64,000 nt of DNA from Deinococcus sp. Marseille-Q6407 (GCF_946848805.1 NZ_CAMPFU010000002.1:580501-644500); one strand, 5' to 3'. Positions 31,631 through 40,282 are shown, numbered from the stretch's first letter. Numbers and translations are program-made. The notes: a model not told the origin generated them from the letters alone.

Positions 31631-31636
31631 TATGCT
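31631..31636 (+). promoter_or_regulatory. -10 box of the thiB leader
   Basis: TATGCT at 31631-31636 would place transcription start near 31643, just before the TPP riboswitch. No good -35 is visible. Confidence 0.45.
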
Positions 31637-31647
31637 CAGGCCCGGAA

Positions 31648-31739
31648 CGCAGGGGTGCCCCCCGGGCCGCAGCAGCGGTCAGGCGGGGCTGAGATATACC
31701 CTCAGAACCTGAACTGGGTCGTGCCAGCGGAGGGAGCGA
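31648..31739 (+). ncRNA. TPP (THI-box) riboswitch
   Basis: Conserved THI elements appear in order: AGGGGTGCC near 31651, GGGCTGAGATATACCC (pyrimidine-sensing arm), then GAACCTGAACTGGGTCGTGCC and AGCGGAGGGAGCG (pyrophosphate arm and closing helix). It lies immediately upstream of thiB. Thiamin pyrophosphate binding normally turns such genes off. Confidence 0.95.
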
Positions 31740-31745
31740 TACGGC

Positions 31746-31792
31746 GAAGCGGGTTACCGCTTCCGGCTCCTGCGGCGGACGACCGGAGGAGC
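31746..31792 (+). promoter_or_regulatory. Riboswitch expression platform that can hide the thiB ribosome-binding site
   Basis: GAAGCGG (31746-31752) pairs with CCGCTTC (31757-31763). Downstream, GCTCCT (31766-31771) is complementary to AGGAGC (31787-31792), which contains part of the SD GGAGGA (31785-31790). TCCGG (31762-31766) can also pair with CCGGA (31783-31787). The two hairpins overlap at their edges. No T-run is present, so translational rather than transcriptional control is likely. Confidence 0.6.
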
Positions 31793-31796
31793 GCGC

Positions 31797-33023
31797 ATGA
31801 ACTACAAATCTGCCTTGATTCTTTCTCCCCTGCTGGCCCTGTGCGCCTGCAACGCCCCGGAACAGAGCAGCAGCTCGGCCCAGACCGGCTCAAGCCAGGC
31901 GACTTCGGTACAGAGCACAGCCACCAGCACCACGCAGACAGGCATGGCTGAGGCCAGCGCCGGTCAGACCACCTCAGCGGCGCCTGCGGCCCAAGGTCAG
32001 GCCCCGGCGGCCAGCGGCAGCAGCGCAGCCGAGAACCGCGACAAGATCGGCGGCGACCTGAAAGTGATTGTCCACGATTCCTTTGCGCTGAGCGACGGCA
32101 TGCTGGACAAGTTCAAGCAGCAGACCGGCGTGACGGTGCAGATCATCAAGGCGGGCGACGCCGGCGAGATGCTCAACCGCCTGATTCTGACCAAGAAAGC
32201 GCCGCTGGCCGACGTGGTGTATGGGCTGGACAACTCCATGCTGCCGCGTGCCCGCGCCGAAGGCCTGCTGGAGCCTTACCGCAGCCCGGCACTCAGCAGC
32301 GTGCCGGCGCAGTACCGCCTGGATGAAGACGGCCTGCTGAACACCGTAGACTACGGCATCGTGGCCCTGAATTATGACCGGGCTGCCTGGGCCAAGACCG
32401 GCTTACCGCTCCCCAAAACACTGGACGAACTGAAGAACAAGGACTATGCCAGCCGTCTGGTGGTGCCCTCGCCGGCCACGTCTTCGCCGGGGCTGGCGCT
32501 GCTGCTGGCGACCGTCAACGAACTGGGCGAAGAGGGCGCCTGGCAGTGGTGGAACGCGGCCAAGGCGAACGGCATGAAAATCGTGGGCGGCTGGAGTGAC
32601 GCTTACAACACCGAATTCACCCGTTCCGGCGGCAAATACCCGCTGGTGTTAAGCTACGGCACCAGCCCGGCCGCCGAGGTCTTCTACGCCGAGAACTACG
32701 ACCCAGCCAGCCTGCCGGCCGAGGCACCTACCGGCAACCTGTTTATTCCCGGCACCATCTACCTGCAGCTGGAAGGGGTGGGCATTCTGAAAAGTGCCGG
32801 CAACCAAGCCGCCGCCAAGGCTTTCGTGGACTGGATGCTGAACCCGGAAGTGCAAAAGGACCTGCCCACCAACATGTGGGTGTACCCGGCCGCCGAGGGC
32901 ACCCAGTTGGACCCGGTGTTCGGTCTGGCCGAAACCACCGAGCTGAAGCCGGTCAAGCCGGAACTGACCCAGAACCCGCAGGCTGTGGTAGATGCCTGGG
33001 TAGAAAACGTGCAGCGGAAGTGA
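31797..33023 (+). CDS. thiB: Thiamin ABC transporter, substrate-binding lipoprotein
   Basis: A 408-residue periplasmic-type binding protein with lipobox LCAC (Cys18), then a Ser/Thr/Gln/Ala-rich tether to about residue 80. The binding domain follows, with [50 protein letters not shown] and [15 protein letters not shown], typical of ThiB (TbpA). It delivers thiamin, its mono- or pyrophosphate to ThiP. The TPP riboswitch and the downstream thiP support the substrate. Confidence 0.93.
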   Translation: MNYKSALILSPLLALCACNAPEQSSSSAQTGSSQATSVQSTATSTTQTGMAEASAGQTTSAAPAAQGQAPAASGSSAAENRDKIGGDLKVIVHDSFALSDGMLDKFKQQTGVTVQIIKAGDAGEMLNRLILTKKAPLADVVYGLDNSMLPRARAEGLLEPYRSPALSSVPAQYRLDEDGLLNTVDYGIVALNYDRAAWAKTGLPLPKTLDELKNKDYASRLVVPSPATSSPGLALLLATVNELGEEGAWQWWNAAKANGMKIVGGWSDAYNTEFTRSGGKYPLVLSYGTSPAAEVFYAENYDPASLPAEAPTGNLFIPGTIYLQLEGVGILKSAGNQAAAKAFVDWMLNPEVQKDLPTNMWVYPAAEGTQLDPVFGLAETTELKPVKPELTQNPQAVVDAWVENVQRK

Positions 33024-33066
33024 ACGCGGCGAGCGGCAGCAAGCAGCAGAGCGGGTGGGCGGCCGA

Positions 33067-34662
33067 ATGACCCGGCGCCCGGCCCCGGCTGCCTGGAAGG
33101 CTTTCCTGGGCCGTTTTCCCGGTGACTCGCTGAGTGGCTGGCTGATTGCCGCGCCCTCGCTGCTGTTTCTGGCGCTGCTGCTGGCGCTGCCGCTGGCCCG
33201 CACCCTGCTGGAAGGCGGCATTCAGCTAGAGGTCTGGACCCAGCCGTATTTTCAGCGCCGGCTGCTCTGGACTCTGGCCCAGGCGGGGCTGACAGCGGGG
33301 CTGGCCCTGCTGCTGGGGGTGCCGCTGGCCTACCTGCTCTCGCGCTACCGGCTGCCGGGCGGGCAGGTAATGCTGCGGCTGTTGCTGCTGCCGTTCGTGA
33401 CGCCGGTGCTGGTGGCGGTGCTGGGGCTGAACGCCCTGCTGGGGCCGCGCGGCTGGCTGAGCGGCCTGCTGCCTTTTTCGCCCAGCGACGGCCCGCTGCT
33501 GATTCTGCTGGGCAACCTCTTTTTCAACCTGCCGGTGATGATCCGGCTCAGCCACGGCGGTTTTTCGCGGATTTCGCCCTCGCTGCCGGGGGCCGCCCGC
33601 ACGCTGGGGGCGCCCGGCTGGCGAGCGGCGCTGAATGTGGGGCTGCCGCTGGCACTGCCGGGCATTGCGGCCGGGGCCATTCTGACTTTTCTGTATTCGG
33701 CGCTCAGCTTCGGGCTACCGCTGGTGCTGGGCGGGGCCAAATACGCCACGCTGGAAGTGGAAATCTATACCCTGACCGCCTATCAGCTGCGGCTGGGCGA
33801 GGCCAGCGCCCTGATCGTGGGCCAGCTGCTGCTGACACTGGCGGCGACCTGGGCCTATGTCGGTCTGACCGGCTCGGCGCGCGGCACGCCGGCCCGCAAG
33901 CTGCCGCGCGCTACTGGGGGCACGCTCTGGCTGGGGCTGGGGCTGATGACGCTGGTGTTTATACTGTGTTTTGTGCCGCTGCTGGCGGTGGTGGCACGCG
34001 GGCTGGTGGGGCCAGCCGGGCTGACCCTCGGTTTCTGGCAGGTGGTGCTGAACGACCCACAGACCGGGCACGCCCTGGGCAACACCCTCCGCTTTGGGGC
34101 GCTGGCACTGCTGGGCGCCACGCTGCTGGGCGGGCTACACGCGCTGGGGGCCGCCCGCGCCCGCTCGCGGTTGCTGGACCTGCTCTCGATGCTGCCGCTG
34201 ATGGTGTCGCCGGTATCGCTGGCCGTGGGTTACCTGCTGGCCTACCCGCGCCAGGCTGCCACACTGCCGATGCTGATTGCCGCCTATACCCTGCTGGCCT
34301 GCCCGCTGGTGACCCGCTCACTGCTGCCGGCACTACGGGCGCTGCCGCAACACACCCTGGAAGCCGCCCGCACCCTGGGCGCCAGCGGCTGGCAGAGCTG
34401 GCGCAGCGTGACCTTGCCGCTGACCCTGCCGGCCCTGCGCGGCGGCATGGCGCTCTCGCTGGCGACGGTGCTGGGCGAATTCGGCGCCACGCTGGTGCTG
34501 ACCCGGCCGGAATGGGCCACCCTCAGCGTGGAGCTGTACCAGAAACTGGGCCGCCCCGGCGAGCGCAACTTGGGCGAAGCCTGCGCCCTGGCAACCATTC
34601 TGCTGGCTCTGGCCCTGCTGAGCTTCTGGCTGCTGGACGGCGGCGAGGGCGAAGTGACCTGA
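33067..34662 (+). CDS. thiP: Thiamin ABC transporter, fused permease
   Basis: A 531-residue inner-membrane permease formed by two homologous halves, as in ThiP, with about twelve hydrophobic helices. Each half carries an EAA-type cytoplasmic loop ([26 protein letters not shown] and the second [17 protein letters not shown]) that docks on the ATPase. The start is uncertain: ATG 33067 or an in-frame GTG at 33055, neither with a strong SD; the gene follows thiB by about 40 nt. thiQ is not next in line because an oppositely oriented gene intervenes. Confidence 0.92.
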   Translation: MTRRPAPAAWKAFLGRFPGDSLSGWLIAAPSLLFLALLLALPLARTLLEGGIQLEVWTQPYFQRRLLWTLAQAGLTAGLALLLGVPLAYLLSRYRLPGGQVMLRLLLLPFVTPVLVAVLGLNALLGPRGWLSGLLPFSPSDGPLLILLGNLFFNLPVMIRLSHGGFSRISPSLPGAARTLGAPGWRAALNVGLPLALPGIAAGAILTFLYSALSFGLPLVLGGAKYATLEVEIYTLTAYQLRLGEASALIVGQLLLTLAATWAYVGLTGSARGTPARKLPRATGGTLWLGLGLMTLVFILCFVPLLAVVARGLVGPAGLTLGFWQVVLNDPQTGHALGNTLRFGALALLGATLLGGLHALGAARARSRLLDLLSMLPLMVSPVSLAVGYLLAYPRQAATLPMLIAAYTLLACPLVTRSLLPALRALPQHTLEAARTLGASGWQSWRSVTLPLTLPALRGGMALSLATVLGEFGATLVLTRPEWATLSVELYQKLGRPGERNLGEACALATILLALALLSFWLLDGGEGEVT

Positions 34663-34665
34663 AGG

Positions 34666-35235
34666 CTATTGGGCCAAGCCCTGCAAAAGCTCGTCAGCTT
34701 GCACCACTTGTGCAAATTCACCGTGCAGGCTGGCAAGGTGAGCTTGGTGCAGGGTTTCGGCGTCAAAAAACCGGCCCTGAGCATCTTCTTTGCCAAAGGT
34801 CGCCGCAGCGTCTCCGACCAGCCAGGTCTGAAAGCCCAGGTTGCCCGCCATGCGGGTGGTTGTGCTGACGCAGTGGTCGGTGGTCAGTCCAGCGATGACC
34901 AGACCAGTTATCGCCTGAGAGCGCAGATACTCTTCCAGCCCCGTACCGATAAAGGCACTGTTGACCGATTTGGTCATGACCGGCTCGCCGGGTAGAGGCT
35001 GCACGGCCGCCTGAAAGGCTGTACCGGCGCTGCCCTTTTTCAGTGGCGAATCCGGCTCACCGGACAGGTGCTGAATATGAACGACCGGCCAGCCCCGCTC
35101 GCGCCAGCGGGCCAGGAGCCGCGCCGCCTGCGCCTCAGCCTGGGGATTGTTGCGCTGTCCCCACACAGGAGAGCGAAAGCCTTCCTGGATATCCACCAGG
35201 AGAAGGGCCGTACGCTGGTCAGGCTGAAGAGTCAT
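34666..35235 (-). CDS. Isochorismatase-like cysteine hydrolase
   Basis: A 189-residue protein of the isochorismatase/nicotinamidase fold. The triad is visible: Asp in LLLVDIQEGF, Lys in VMTKSVNSAF and the nucleophilic Cys in GLTTDHCVSTTTRMA, preceded by the cis-peptide VIAGLTT. Substrate unknown. It is inserted between thiP and thiQ on the opposite strand and shares the -10 region with thiQ: TATTGT (complement of 35241-35246) lies 5 nt before its ATG, so it is leaderless. A role in thiamin metabolism is suggested only by position. Confidence 0.88.
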   Translation of the reverse strand: MTLQPDQRTALLLVDIQEGFRSPVWGQRNNPQAEAQAARLLARWRERGWPVVHIQHLSGEPDSPLKKGSAGTAFQAAVQPLPGEPVMTKSVNSAFIGTGLEEYLRSQAITGLVIAGLTTDHCVSTTTRMAGNLGFQTWLVGDAAATFGKEDAQGRFFDAETLHQAHLASLHGEFAQVVQADELLQGLAQ

Positions 35236-35239
35236 GCTT

Positions 35240-35246
35240 CACAATA
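35240..35246. promoter_or_regulatory. Overlapping bidirectional -10 element for thiQ and the isochorismatase-like gene
   Basis: CACAAT (35240-35245, plus) is 8 nt before the thiQ ATG. TATTGT (minus strand of 35241-35246) is 5 nt before the divergent ATG at 35235. The two start codons are only 18 bp apart and both mRNAs would be leaderless. Confidence 0.55.
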
Positions 35247-35253
35247 GAAGAAG

Positions 35254-36288
35254 ATGTCCAGTCCTGCTCCCGCCCTCAGCATTCAGCGCCTCAGCAAGCA
35301 CTACGGGCAGACCGCCGCTGTGAACGACTTCAGCCTGGACGTGGCGAACGGCGAAACGCTGGCGCTGCTGGGCCCCAGCGGCTGTGGCAAAAGCACCCTA
35401 CTGAGAATGGTGGCCGGACTGGAACGCCCGGACAGCGGCCAGATCAGGATGGCCGGGCAGGACGTGACCCGTGAGCCGCCCGAGGCGCGGGGGGTGGGCA
35501 TGGTCTTTCAGGACTACGCGCTGTTTCCGCACCTCAGCGTGCTGGACAACGTGGCCTACGGGCCCCGGATGCGCCGGGTGCCACGTGCCGAGGCGCAGCG
35601 GTGCGCCCAGGAAGCGCTGGCACTGGTGGACCTCTCGGCGCTGGCGGCCCGCCGCCCCGACGAGTTGAGCGGCGGGCAGCAGCAACGGGTGGCGGTGGCC
35701 CGCGCCCTGGCGACCGGCGCCGGGCTGCTGCTGCTGGACGAACCGCTGAGCAACCTGGACGAGAAACTGCGGCATGAACTGCGCGGCGAGCTGAAAACCC
35801 TGCTGGCGCAGACCCGGGCCGCCGCGCTGCTGGTCACCCACGATCAGCGCGAGGCCCTGGCGGTGGCGCAGCGGGTGGCGGTGATGCGGGCCGGGCAACT
35901 CGTGCAGGTGGACAGCGCCGCCGAGCTCTTCGCCCGGCCGGCCACCGCCTGGGTGGCGGCTTTTCTGGGCCATAGCAACATTTTTGCGCTCCCAGGCACC
36001 GGCCAGGCCAGGGTGATTCCCGAACAGGCGCTGCGCCTGGGCGCCGGCGACCCCTGGCCGGTCACGCGCACGCAGCTGACCGACTCGGGACAGGAAGTCA
36101 CGGTCAGGCACCCACTGGGCAGGCTAAAACTGCACCTCAGCCCCCGGGAGAGCCAGCTGCTGGAAGGTGTCCCGGCCAGCGGGCTGCAGCTGCGCCTGCA
36201 AGTGGACGAGGCAACCACCCTGCTGCTGCCCGACGACCGTGCGTCCGATGAGCCTGCGCCGGCCAGCCCCGGAACGGCGGCAGGGTGA
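35254..36288 (+). CDS. thiQ: Thiamin ABC transporter, ATP-binding protein
   Basis: A 344-residue ABC ATPase: Walker A LLGPSGCGKST (Lys46), Q-loop VFQDYALFPHL, signature LSGGQQQR, Walker B LLLLDEPLSNLDE and switch His in LLVTHDQREAL. The extra C-terminal 110 residues look like a TOBE-type regulatory domain, as in the iron/sugar/polyamine importers, so the sequence alone does not prove thiamin. Neighbourhood (thiB, thiP, thiamin pyrophosphokinase) makes it. The leaderless start is supported by CACAAT at 35240-35245. Its stop overlaps the next start (TGATG). Confidence 0.87.
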   Translation: MSSPAPALSIQRLSKHYGQTAAVNDFSLDVANGETLALLGPSGCGKSTLLRMVAGLERPDSGQIRMAGQDVTREPPEARGVGMVFQDYALFPHLSVLDNVAYGPRMRRVPRAEAQRCAQEALALVDLSALAARRPDELSGGQQQRVAVARALATGAGLLLLDEPLSNLDEKLRHELRGELKTLLAQTRAAALLVTHDQREALAVAQRVAVMRAGQLVQVDSAAELFARPATAWVAAFLGHSNIFALPGTGQARVIPEQALRLGAGDPWPVTRTQLTDSGQEVTVRHPLGRLKLHLSPRESQLLEGVPASGLQLRLQVDEATTLLLPDDRASDEPAPASPGTAAG

Positions 36289-36959
36289 TGCCCGTCCATC
36301 CCGAACCATCAACCACGCAGCCGCCCGCGCCGGCGCGCACCGCCTGGCTGCTGGTGGCCGGGCGTCTCCGCCTGCCGGCCGACCTGAGCTGGCTGCCGGC
36401 CCCCGACTTGGTGATTGCCGCCGACGGTGGCGCCCGGCACGCCGCCGCACTGGGCCTGGCGGTGGACCGCTGGGTGGGCGACTTCGATTCATCAACTGGC
36501 ACCGAGCTGGACGCGCCGCGTGAAGTTCACCCCACCGCCAAGGACCAGACCGATGGCGAACTGGCCACTCAGCTGGCGCTGGCGGCCGGCTGCACCCGGC
36601 TGGCAGTCGTGGGAGCCTTCGGCGGGCGGTTCGACCACGCGGCGGCGTTGCTGCTGGGCGCGGTGCGGCTGGCAGAACAGGGGCTGGACCTCTGGCTGAC
36701 CAGCGGCGACGAACACGCCCGGCCGCTGGTCGGCGGCACCGGCCTGAGCCTGAAGCTGGCGCCGGGCACCACCCTGAGCGTGGTGGCGCTCAGCGACCTG
36801 GGCGGCCTCTCGCTGAGTGGGGTGCGCTGGCCGCTGCAGGGGGCGGATATTCCACTCGGCAGCGGCTGGACCCTCAGCAACGAGGCGCTTACCGGCGGGC
36901 CTGTGACCGCCAGTCTGGAGCGGGGGCGGGCGCTGCTGGTGTGGCACTCGCCCAGTTGA
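36288..36959 (+). CDS. Thiamin pyrophosphokinase
   Basis: A 223-residue enzyme that uses ATP to convert imported thiamin into TPP. Motifs: VIAADGGARHAAALG, the catalytic WVGDFDSS, KDQTDGELATQLAL and VVGAFGGRFDHAAA, all diagnostic of the family, then the C-terminal thiamin-binding beta-domain ending in LSNEALTGGPVTASLERGRALL-type strands. The ATG at 36288 shares a base with the thiQ stop (TGATG); an in-frame GTG at 36285 is also possible. Together with ThiBPQ it completes a salvage route. Confidence 0.92.
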   Translation: MPVHPEPSTTQPPAPARTAWLLVAGRLRLPADLSWLPAPDLVIAADGGARHAAALGLAVDRWVGDFDSSTGTELDAPREVHPTAKDQTDGELATQLALAAGCTRLAVVGAFGGRFDHAAALLLGAVRLAEQGLDLWLTSGDEHARPLVGGTGLSLKLAPGTTLSVVALSDLGGLSLSGVRWPLQGADIPLGSGWTLSNEALTGGPVTASLERGRALLVWHSPS

Positions 36960-36976
36960 CGCCCGGCGGTGCCGAT

Positions 36977-37004
36977 TTGACAGAGGAGGCACGGGCAGGA
37001 TAAA
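36977..37004 (+). promoter_or_regulatory. Sigma-70-type promoter upstream of the DUF2243 gene
   Basis: TTGACA (36977-36982), 16-bp spacer, GATAAA (36999-37004). This is the best conventional promoter in the window, and the gene it serves has an SD leader rather than a leaderless start. Confidence 0.6.
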
Positions 37005-37064
37005 AAGAAGAGCACCCAAACTCTTTCTTCTTTTCAGACGCCGCCACTGCACACCGGAGGACCC

Positions 37065-37559
37065 ATGACCTTTTCCCCTGCTGCCCGCGTCCGTTTCCCG
37101 CTGTCCCACGCCCAGCTGAGCCGCAACGCCTGGATCGGCTTTCTGATCGGCGTGGGGTTGGTGGCCGCCGTAGATGAAATCGGCCTGCACCAGCTGCTGG
37201 CCTGGCACCACTTTTACGACAAGTCCACCCCTAAGGTGGGCCTGTTCAGCGACGGCCTATTTCACGCCGCGCAGATGATTGCCCTGATTGCCGGCAGCTT
37301 CATGATGGTGGACATGCTCAAGGCCCGCGCCTTTTCGGGGCGGATGCTGGCGGCCGGCATCATCGCCGGGATGGGCGCTTTTCAGCTGTGGGACGGCACC
37401 ATCAACCACAAGGTGCTGGAAATCCACCAGATTCGCTACGGCGTGGAAATTTTGCCGTATGACCTGACTTGGAACGCCATTGCCCTGGCCCTGCTGCTGA
37501 CCGGCGCAGTGCTGTGGCGCCGTGGCCTGGCCGACCCGGCCGCGCGGCAGCCGCAATGA
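37065..37559 (+). CDS. DUF2243 family membrane protein
   Basis: A 164-residue protein with four hydrophobic helices. It has the family's conserved His/Asp residues: DEIGLHQLLAWHHFYD, DGLFHAAQMI, LWDGTINHKVLEIHQIRYG. His residues near the membrane surface suggest metal or heme binding, not proved. SD CCGGAGG precedes the ATG. Its stop overlaps the next ATG (ATGA, 37556-37559), so it is coupled to the CtaG-like protein; the pair recurs in aerobic bacteria and points to cytochrome oxidase or copper handling. Confidence 0.85.
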   Translation: MTFSPAARVRFPLSHAQLSRNAWIGFLIGVGLVAAVDEIGLHQLLAWHHFYDKSTPKVGLFSDGLFHAAQMIALIAGSFMMVDMLKARAFSGRMLAAGIIAGMGAFQLWDGTINHKVLEIHQIRYGVEILPYDLTWNAIALALLLTGAVLWRRGLADPAARQPQ

Positions 37560-38473
37560 ACCACGCCCACCACCTGCACCCGGTGCCTGCCGGGCTGCAC
37601 GGGGCCGGAATGCATGGAGCTGGCATGCACGGAACCGGAATGCATGGAGCCAGCGGTTTCGATCCCATCATGCTGCTGTCTCTGCTGGTGGTGGGCGTGG
37701 CACTGGCTTACGCCGCGCTGCTGCTGCGGCAACGCCGGCAGGGCCGCCGCTGGCCGCCCCACCGCAGTCTGCTGTTCGCGCTGGGTATCGCCATGTTGGG
37801 CTACGGCCTCAGCCCTGGCCTGATGGTTGCCGGCCACGCCAACCTGCGCGTTCACATGACGCAGCATATGTTGCTGGGCATGTTCGCCCCGCTGGCACTG
37901 GTACTGGGCCAGCCGGTCACGCTGTTGCTGCGTGGGCTGCCCGTGCCGGCGGCGCGGCGGGTGGCGGCGGCCCTGCACGGCGCACCACTGCGCTGGTGGA
38001 TGAATCCGCTGGTGGCCCTCACGCTGAATGTGGGTGGCATGTACCTGCTGTACCTCACCCCGCTGTACGCCGTCATGCTGGGAAACGGCTGGCTGCACCT
38101 GCTGGTCCACTTTCACGTGATTGCCGCCGGGTTTCTTTATGCGGCAGTGGTGGCCGGGGTGGACCCCTCGCCGCTGCGGGCACCTTTTCGCTGGCGGCTG
38201 GCAACCTTGCTGGCCGGCGCGGCGCTGCACTCCATTCTGGGCAAGCTGATGTTCGCCGGCCTGTACCCGCGCGGCACCGGAGAAGCGCCCGCTGTTATCG
38301 AGGCAGCGGCGCGGCGAATGTACTACTGGGGCGACCTGGCCGAAGCGCTGCTGGCCTGCGTGCTGTTCTGGGGCTGGCTGCAGGCCCGTGAGCGGCAGCG
38401 AACACGCGAGCAGCACCAAGCGGCGCAGCACCAAGCAACGCAGAATCCAGCAGCGTCTAGACTGCCTTCATGA
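37556..38473 (+). CDS. CtaG-like cytochrome c oxidase assembly membrane protein with a Met-His-Gly-rich N-terminus
   Basis: A 305-residue polytopic protein of the caa3-oxidase CtaG family: about seven helices, conserved RVHMTQHMLLGMFAPL, YLLYLTPLY, HLLVHFHVIAAGFLY and MYYWGDLAEALLA. The first 40 residues are unusual: many His residues and three MHG units (GMHGAGMHGTGMHGA), a pattern suited to copper ligation. The Bacillus relative is needed for caa3 oxidase maturation. Linked by ATGA overlaps to DUF2243 upstream and to a mini-ORF downstream. Confidence 0.87.
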   Translation: MNHAHHLHPVPAGLHGAGMHGAGMHGTGMHGASGFDPIMLLSLLVVGVALAYAALLLRQRRQGRRWPPHRSLLFALGIAMLGYGLSPGLMVAGHANLRVHMTQHMLLGMFAPLALVLGQPVTLLLRGLPVPAARRVAAALHGAPLRWWMNPLVALTLNVGGMYLLYLTPLYAVMLGNGWLHLLVHFHVIAAGFLYAAVVAGVDPSPLRAPFRWRLATLLAGAALHSILGKLMFAGLYPRGTGEAPAVIEAAARRMYYWGDLAEALLACVLFWGWLQARERQRTREQHQAAQHQATQNPAASRLPS

Positions 38474-38514
38474 ACCTGCCCCACCGACCCCGCCCGACAG
38501 AGGCCGCCGCATGA
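38470..38514 (+). CDS. 14-residue leaderless/coupled mini-ORF
   Basis: ATG at 38470 overlaps the ctaG-like stop (ATGA, 38470-38473). Its own TGA (38512-38514) overlaps the ATG of the next gene (ATGA, 38511-38514). The peptide is MNLPHRPRPTEAAA. A TAGACT box (38458-38463) ends 6 nt before the ATG, so it could also start a leaderless mRNA. The peptide itself may be unimportant; delivering ribosomes to the next start is a plausible purpose. Confidence 0.45.
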   Translation: MNLPHRPRPTEAAA

Positions 38515-39152
38515 TTCGCCGCCTGGGTTGCAGCGCCCTGGGCTGCTTTGGCTCATTGGCACTGAGCCTGATTCTGCTGGGCGTGGGCTGGTTCGGGTTC
38601 GTGCAGCCGGCCATCGGGAACCTGACCGGGCAGGTGACAGCCACCCTGAACGGTGCCCCCGCCTCGGCGCAGCCCCGCGCCGGCCGGCCGGAAGACCTCA
38701 GCGCCCCGCTCACCCGCGCCGAGGTGGAAAAGTTCGTGCGGATTCGCCGCGAGATTAGAAAAAGCATGGGCGGCACCTTCCCGCAGCTTCAGCAGATTTA
38801 CGCAGGGGTTCAGGCCGGTGAGCCGGTGAACGCCTGGACCGCCGTGCAGGCTGTGCGGGCGCTGGGCAGCTCGGTGGCGGAGGCCCGTGCCGCGCTGGAA
38901 CAGGGGTTGGTGCGCGAGAACCTCAGCCGCGAGCGCTACGCCTTTATCCGCCAAAAAGTGAATCTGGCGCTGGGGCTGCCGCAGGTGGATTTCAGCGGCG
39001 TGCTGGGCGAACTGGCCCGCTCGCAGAGCAGCGGCTCGCTGCCGGACCTGGGCGGCAAGGTGACGGTGGCGACCCCACAGGAACGGAAAATGGTGCAGGA
39101 CTTCTCCAGGGAACTGGGCGTCACTGCGCCGCTGGGACTGCTGGGCCTGTAA
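38511..39152 (+). CDS. Membrane-anchored protein of unknown function
   Basis: A 213-residue protein with one N-terminal transmembrane helix (about 8-35, LGCFGSLALSLILLGVGWFG) and a mostly helical, charged domain outside. No family recognised. Start chosen at 38511 because the ATG overlaps the mini-ORF stop and directly precedes the basic-plus-hydrophobic anchor. A longer frame reading back into the ctaG-like gene is not credible. May belong to the same oxidase-assembly cluster. Confidence 0.7.
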   Translation: MIRRLGCSALGCFGSLALSLILLGVGWFGFVQPAIGNLTGQVTATLNGAPASAQPRAGRPEDLSAPLTRAEVEKFVRIRREIRKSMGGTFPQLQQIYAGVQAGEPVNAWTAVQAVRALGSSVAEARAALEQGLVRENLSRERYAFIRQKVNLALGLPQVDFSGVLGELARSQSSGSLPDLGGKVTVATPQERKMVQDFSRELGVTAPLGLLGL

Positions 39153-39232
39153 GCAGCAGGCCGGGCCAGCGACTCCGGCGGAATAAGCCACTTCGCTTAA
39201 CGGCCGCCGCGCCTTCCCAGCTACTCTGGCCT

Positions 39233-40276
39233 ATGGACACTCCCCGCTTCGTGCGTCCCCGGCCCCTTGTGAGCGGTTCCCGCGTGGCCGCGCTCAGCCT
39301 CAGTGCCGGTTTCGTATCCGAGGTGCCGCACCGCTACGCTGCCGGCGTGCGTCAGGCCGCCCAGTCGCTGGGCTGGGAAATCGTGGCCGCGCCGAACGCT
39401 TTCCGGGGACCGGAGTACCTCTACGAGAACCCGCAGGCCCGCGCCGACGACCTGCACTGGGCGCTGGAAAACCCCGACATAGACGGCCTGGTGAGCATCA
39501 TCGGCGGCGACGATTCTCTCCGGCTGCTGCCTTTTCTGGACCATGACCTGATCCGGCGGCGTCCCAAGGCTTTCATGGGCTACTCCGACGCCACGGTGAT
39601 GCTGACGCAGTTTCTGAAAGCGGGCGTGATGGCCTATCACGGCCCCGCCGTGCTGACCGATCTGGCCGAGAATGGCGGCATTCACCCGTTCACAGCCCGG
39701 TTCATTCAGCGGGCCTTCGGCCGCGAAAGCTACGCCCTGAATGTTGCCCCGGAAAGGACCGAAGCGCCGCAGGACTGGAACGATGTGGCGGCGCAGGAAA
39801 TCCGGCGGCCCTTCAGGCCCACCGGCCCGGAAGGTGATTGGCTGTGGTTGCAAGGCGGTGAAACGGCCATAGAAGGCCACCTGCTGGGCGGCTGTATCGA
39901 GATTCTGGACATGCTGAGCGGGACGCCCGGCGAGCTGCCACTTCACCTCTGGCGCGGCGCGGTGATGGCCCTGGAAACCAGCAACGATGTACCCACGCCT
40001 GCGCAGGTGGGCTACTGGCTGCGGAATTGGGCGGCCAAAGGGGTGTTGCAGGAGTTGAGTGGCCTGCTGTTTGCCCTGCCACGCGGCTACACAGACGCAA
40101 TGCACGGCGAACTGCACAGGTGGATTCGCCGCGTGCTGAAAGAAGCTGGCCGTGAGGACCTGCCGGTGGTGGCGAATGTGGACTTCGGGCACACCTCGCC
40201 GCAGCTGACGCTCCCGCTGGGGGCACGGGTGCGGCTGGACGGCGCAACAGGCAGCATCACGGTATGGCCCGGCTGA
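39233..40276 (+). CDS. S66 family peptidase (LD-carboxypeptidase / MccF-like)
   Basis: A 347-residue serine peptidase of family S66, which includes LD-carboxypeptidase A for murein recycling and MccF for microcin C immunity. The nucleophile is the Ser in FMGYSDATVM after the oxyanion SIIGGDDSLRLL. The Glu is in MALETSND and the His in NVDFGHTSPQLTLP. TACTCT (39222-39227) is 5 nt before the ATG, a leaderless start. Murein recycling versus peptide-nucleotide antibiotic resistance cannot be decided here. Confidence 0.88.
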   Translation: MDTPRFVRPRPLVSGSRVAALSLSAGFVSEVPHRYAAGVRQAAQSLGWEIVAAPNAFRGPEYLYENPQARADDLHWALENPDIDGLVSIIGGDDSLRLLPFLDHDLIRRRPKAFMGYSDATVMLTQFLKAGVMAYHGPAVLTDLAENGGIHPFTARFIQRAFGRESYALNVAPERTEAPQDWNDVAAQEIRRPFRPTGPEGDWLWLQGGETAIEGHLLGGCIEILDMLSGTPGELPLHLWRGAVMALETSNDVPTPAQVGYWLRNWAAKGVLQELSGLLFALPRGYTDAMHGELHRWIRRVLKEAGREDLPVVANVDFGHTSPQLTLPLGARVRLDGATGSITVWPG

Positions 40277-40282
40277 ACCGGC

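Noticed and set aside
34666..36288. thiQ as a ferric-iron or spermidine importer ATPase because of its TOBE-like tail
   Set aside because: Gene context (TPP riboswitch, thiB, thiP, thiamin pyrophosphokinase overlap) outweighs the general similarity; the doubt is kept in its confidence.
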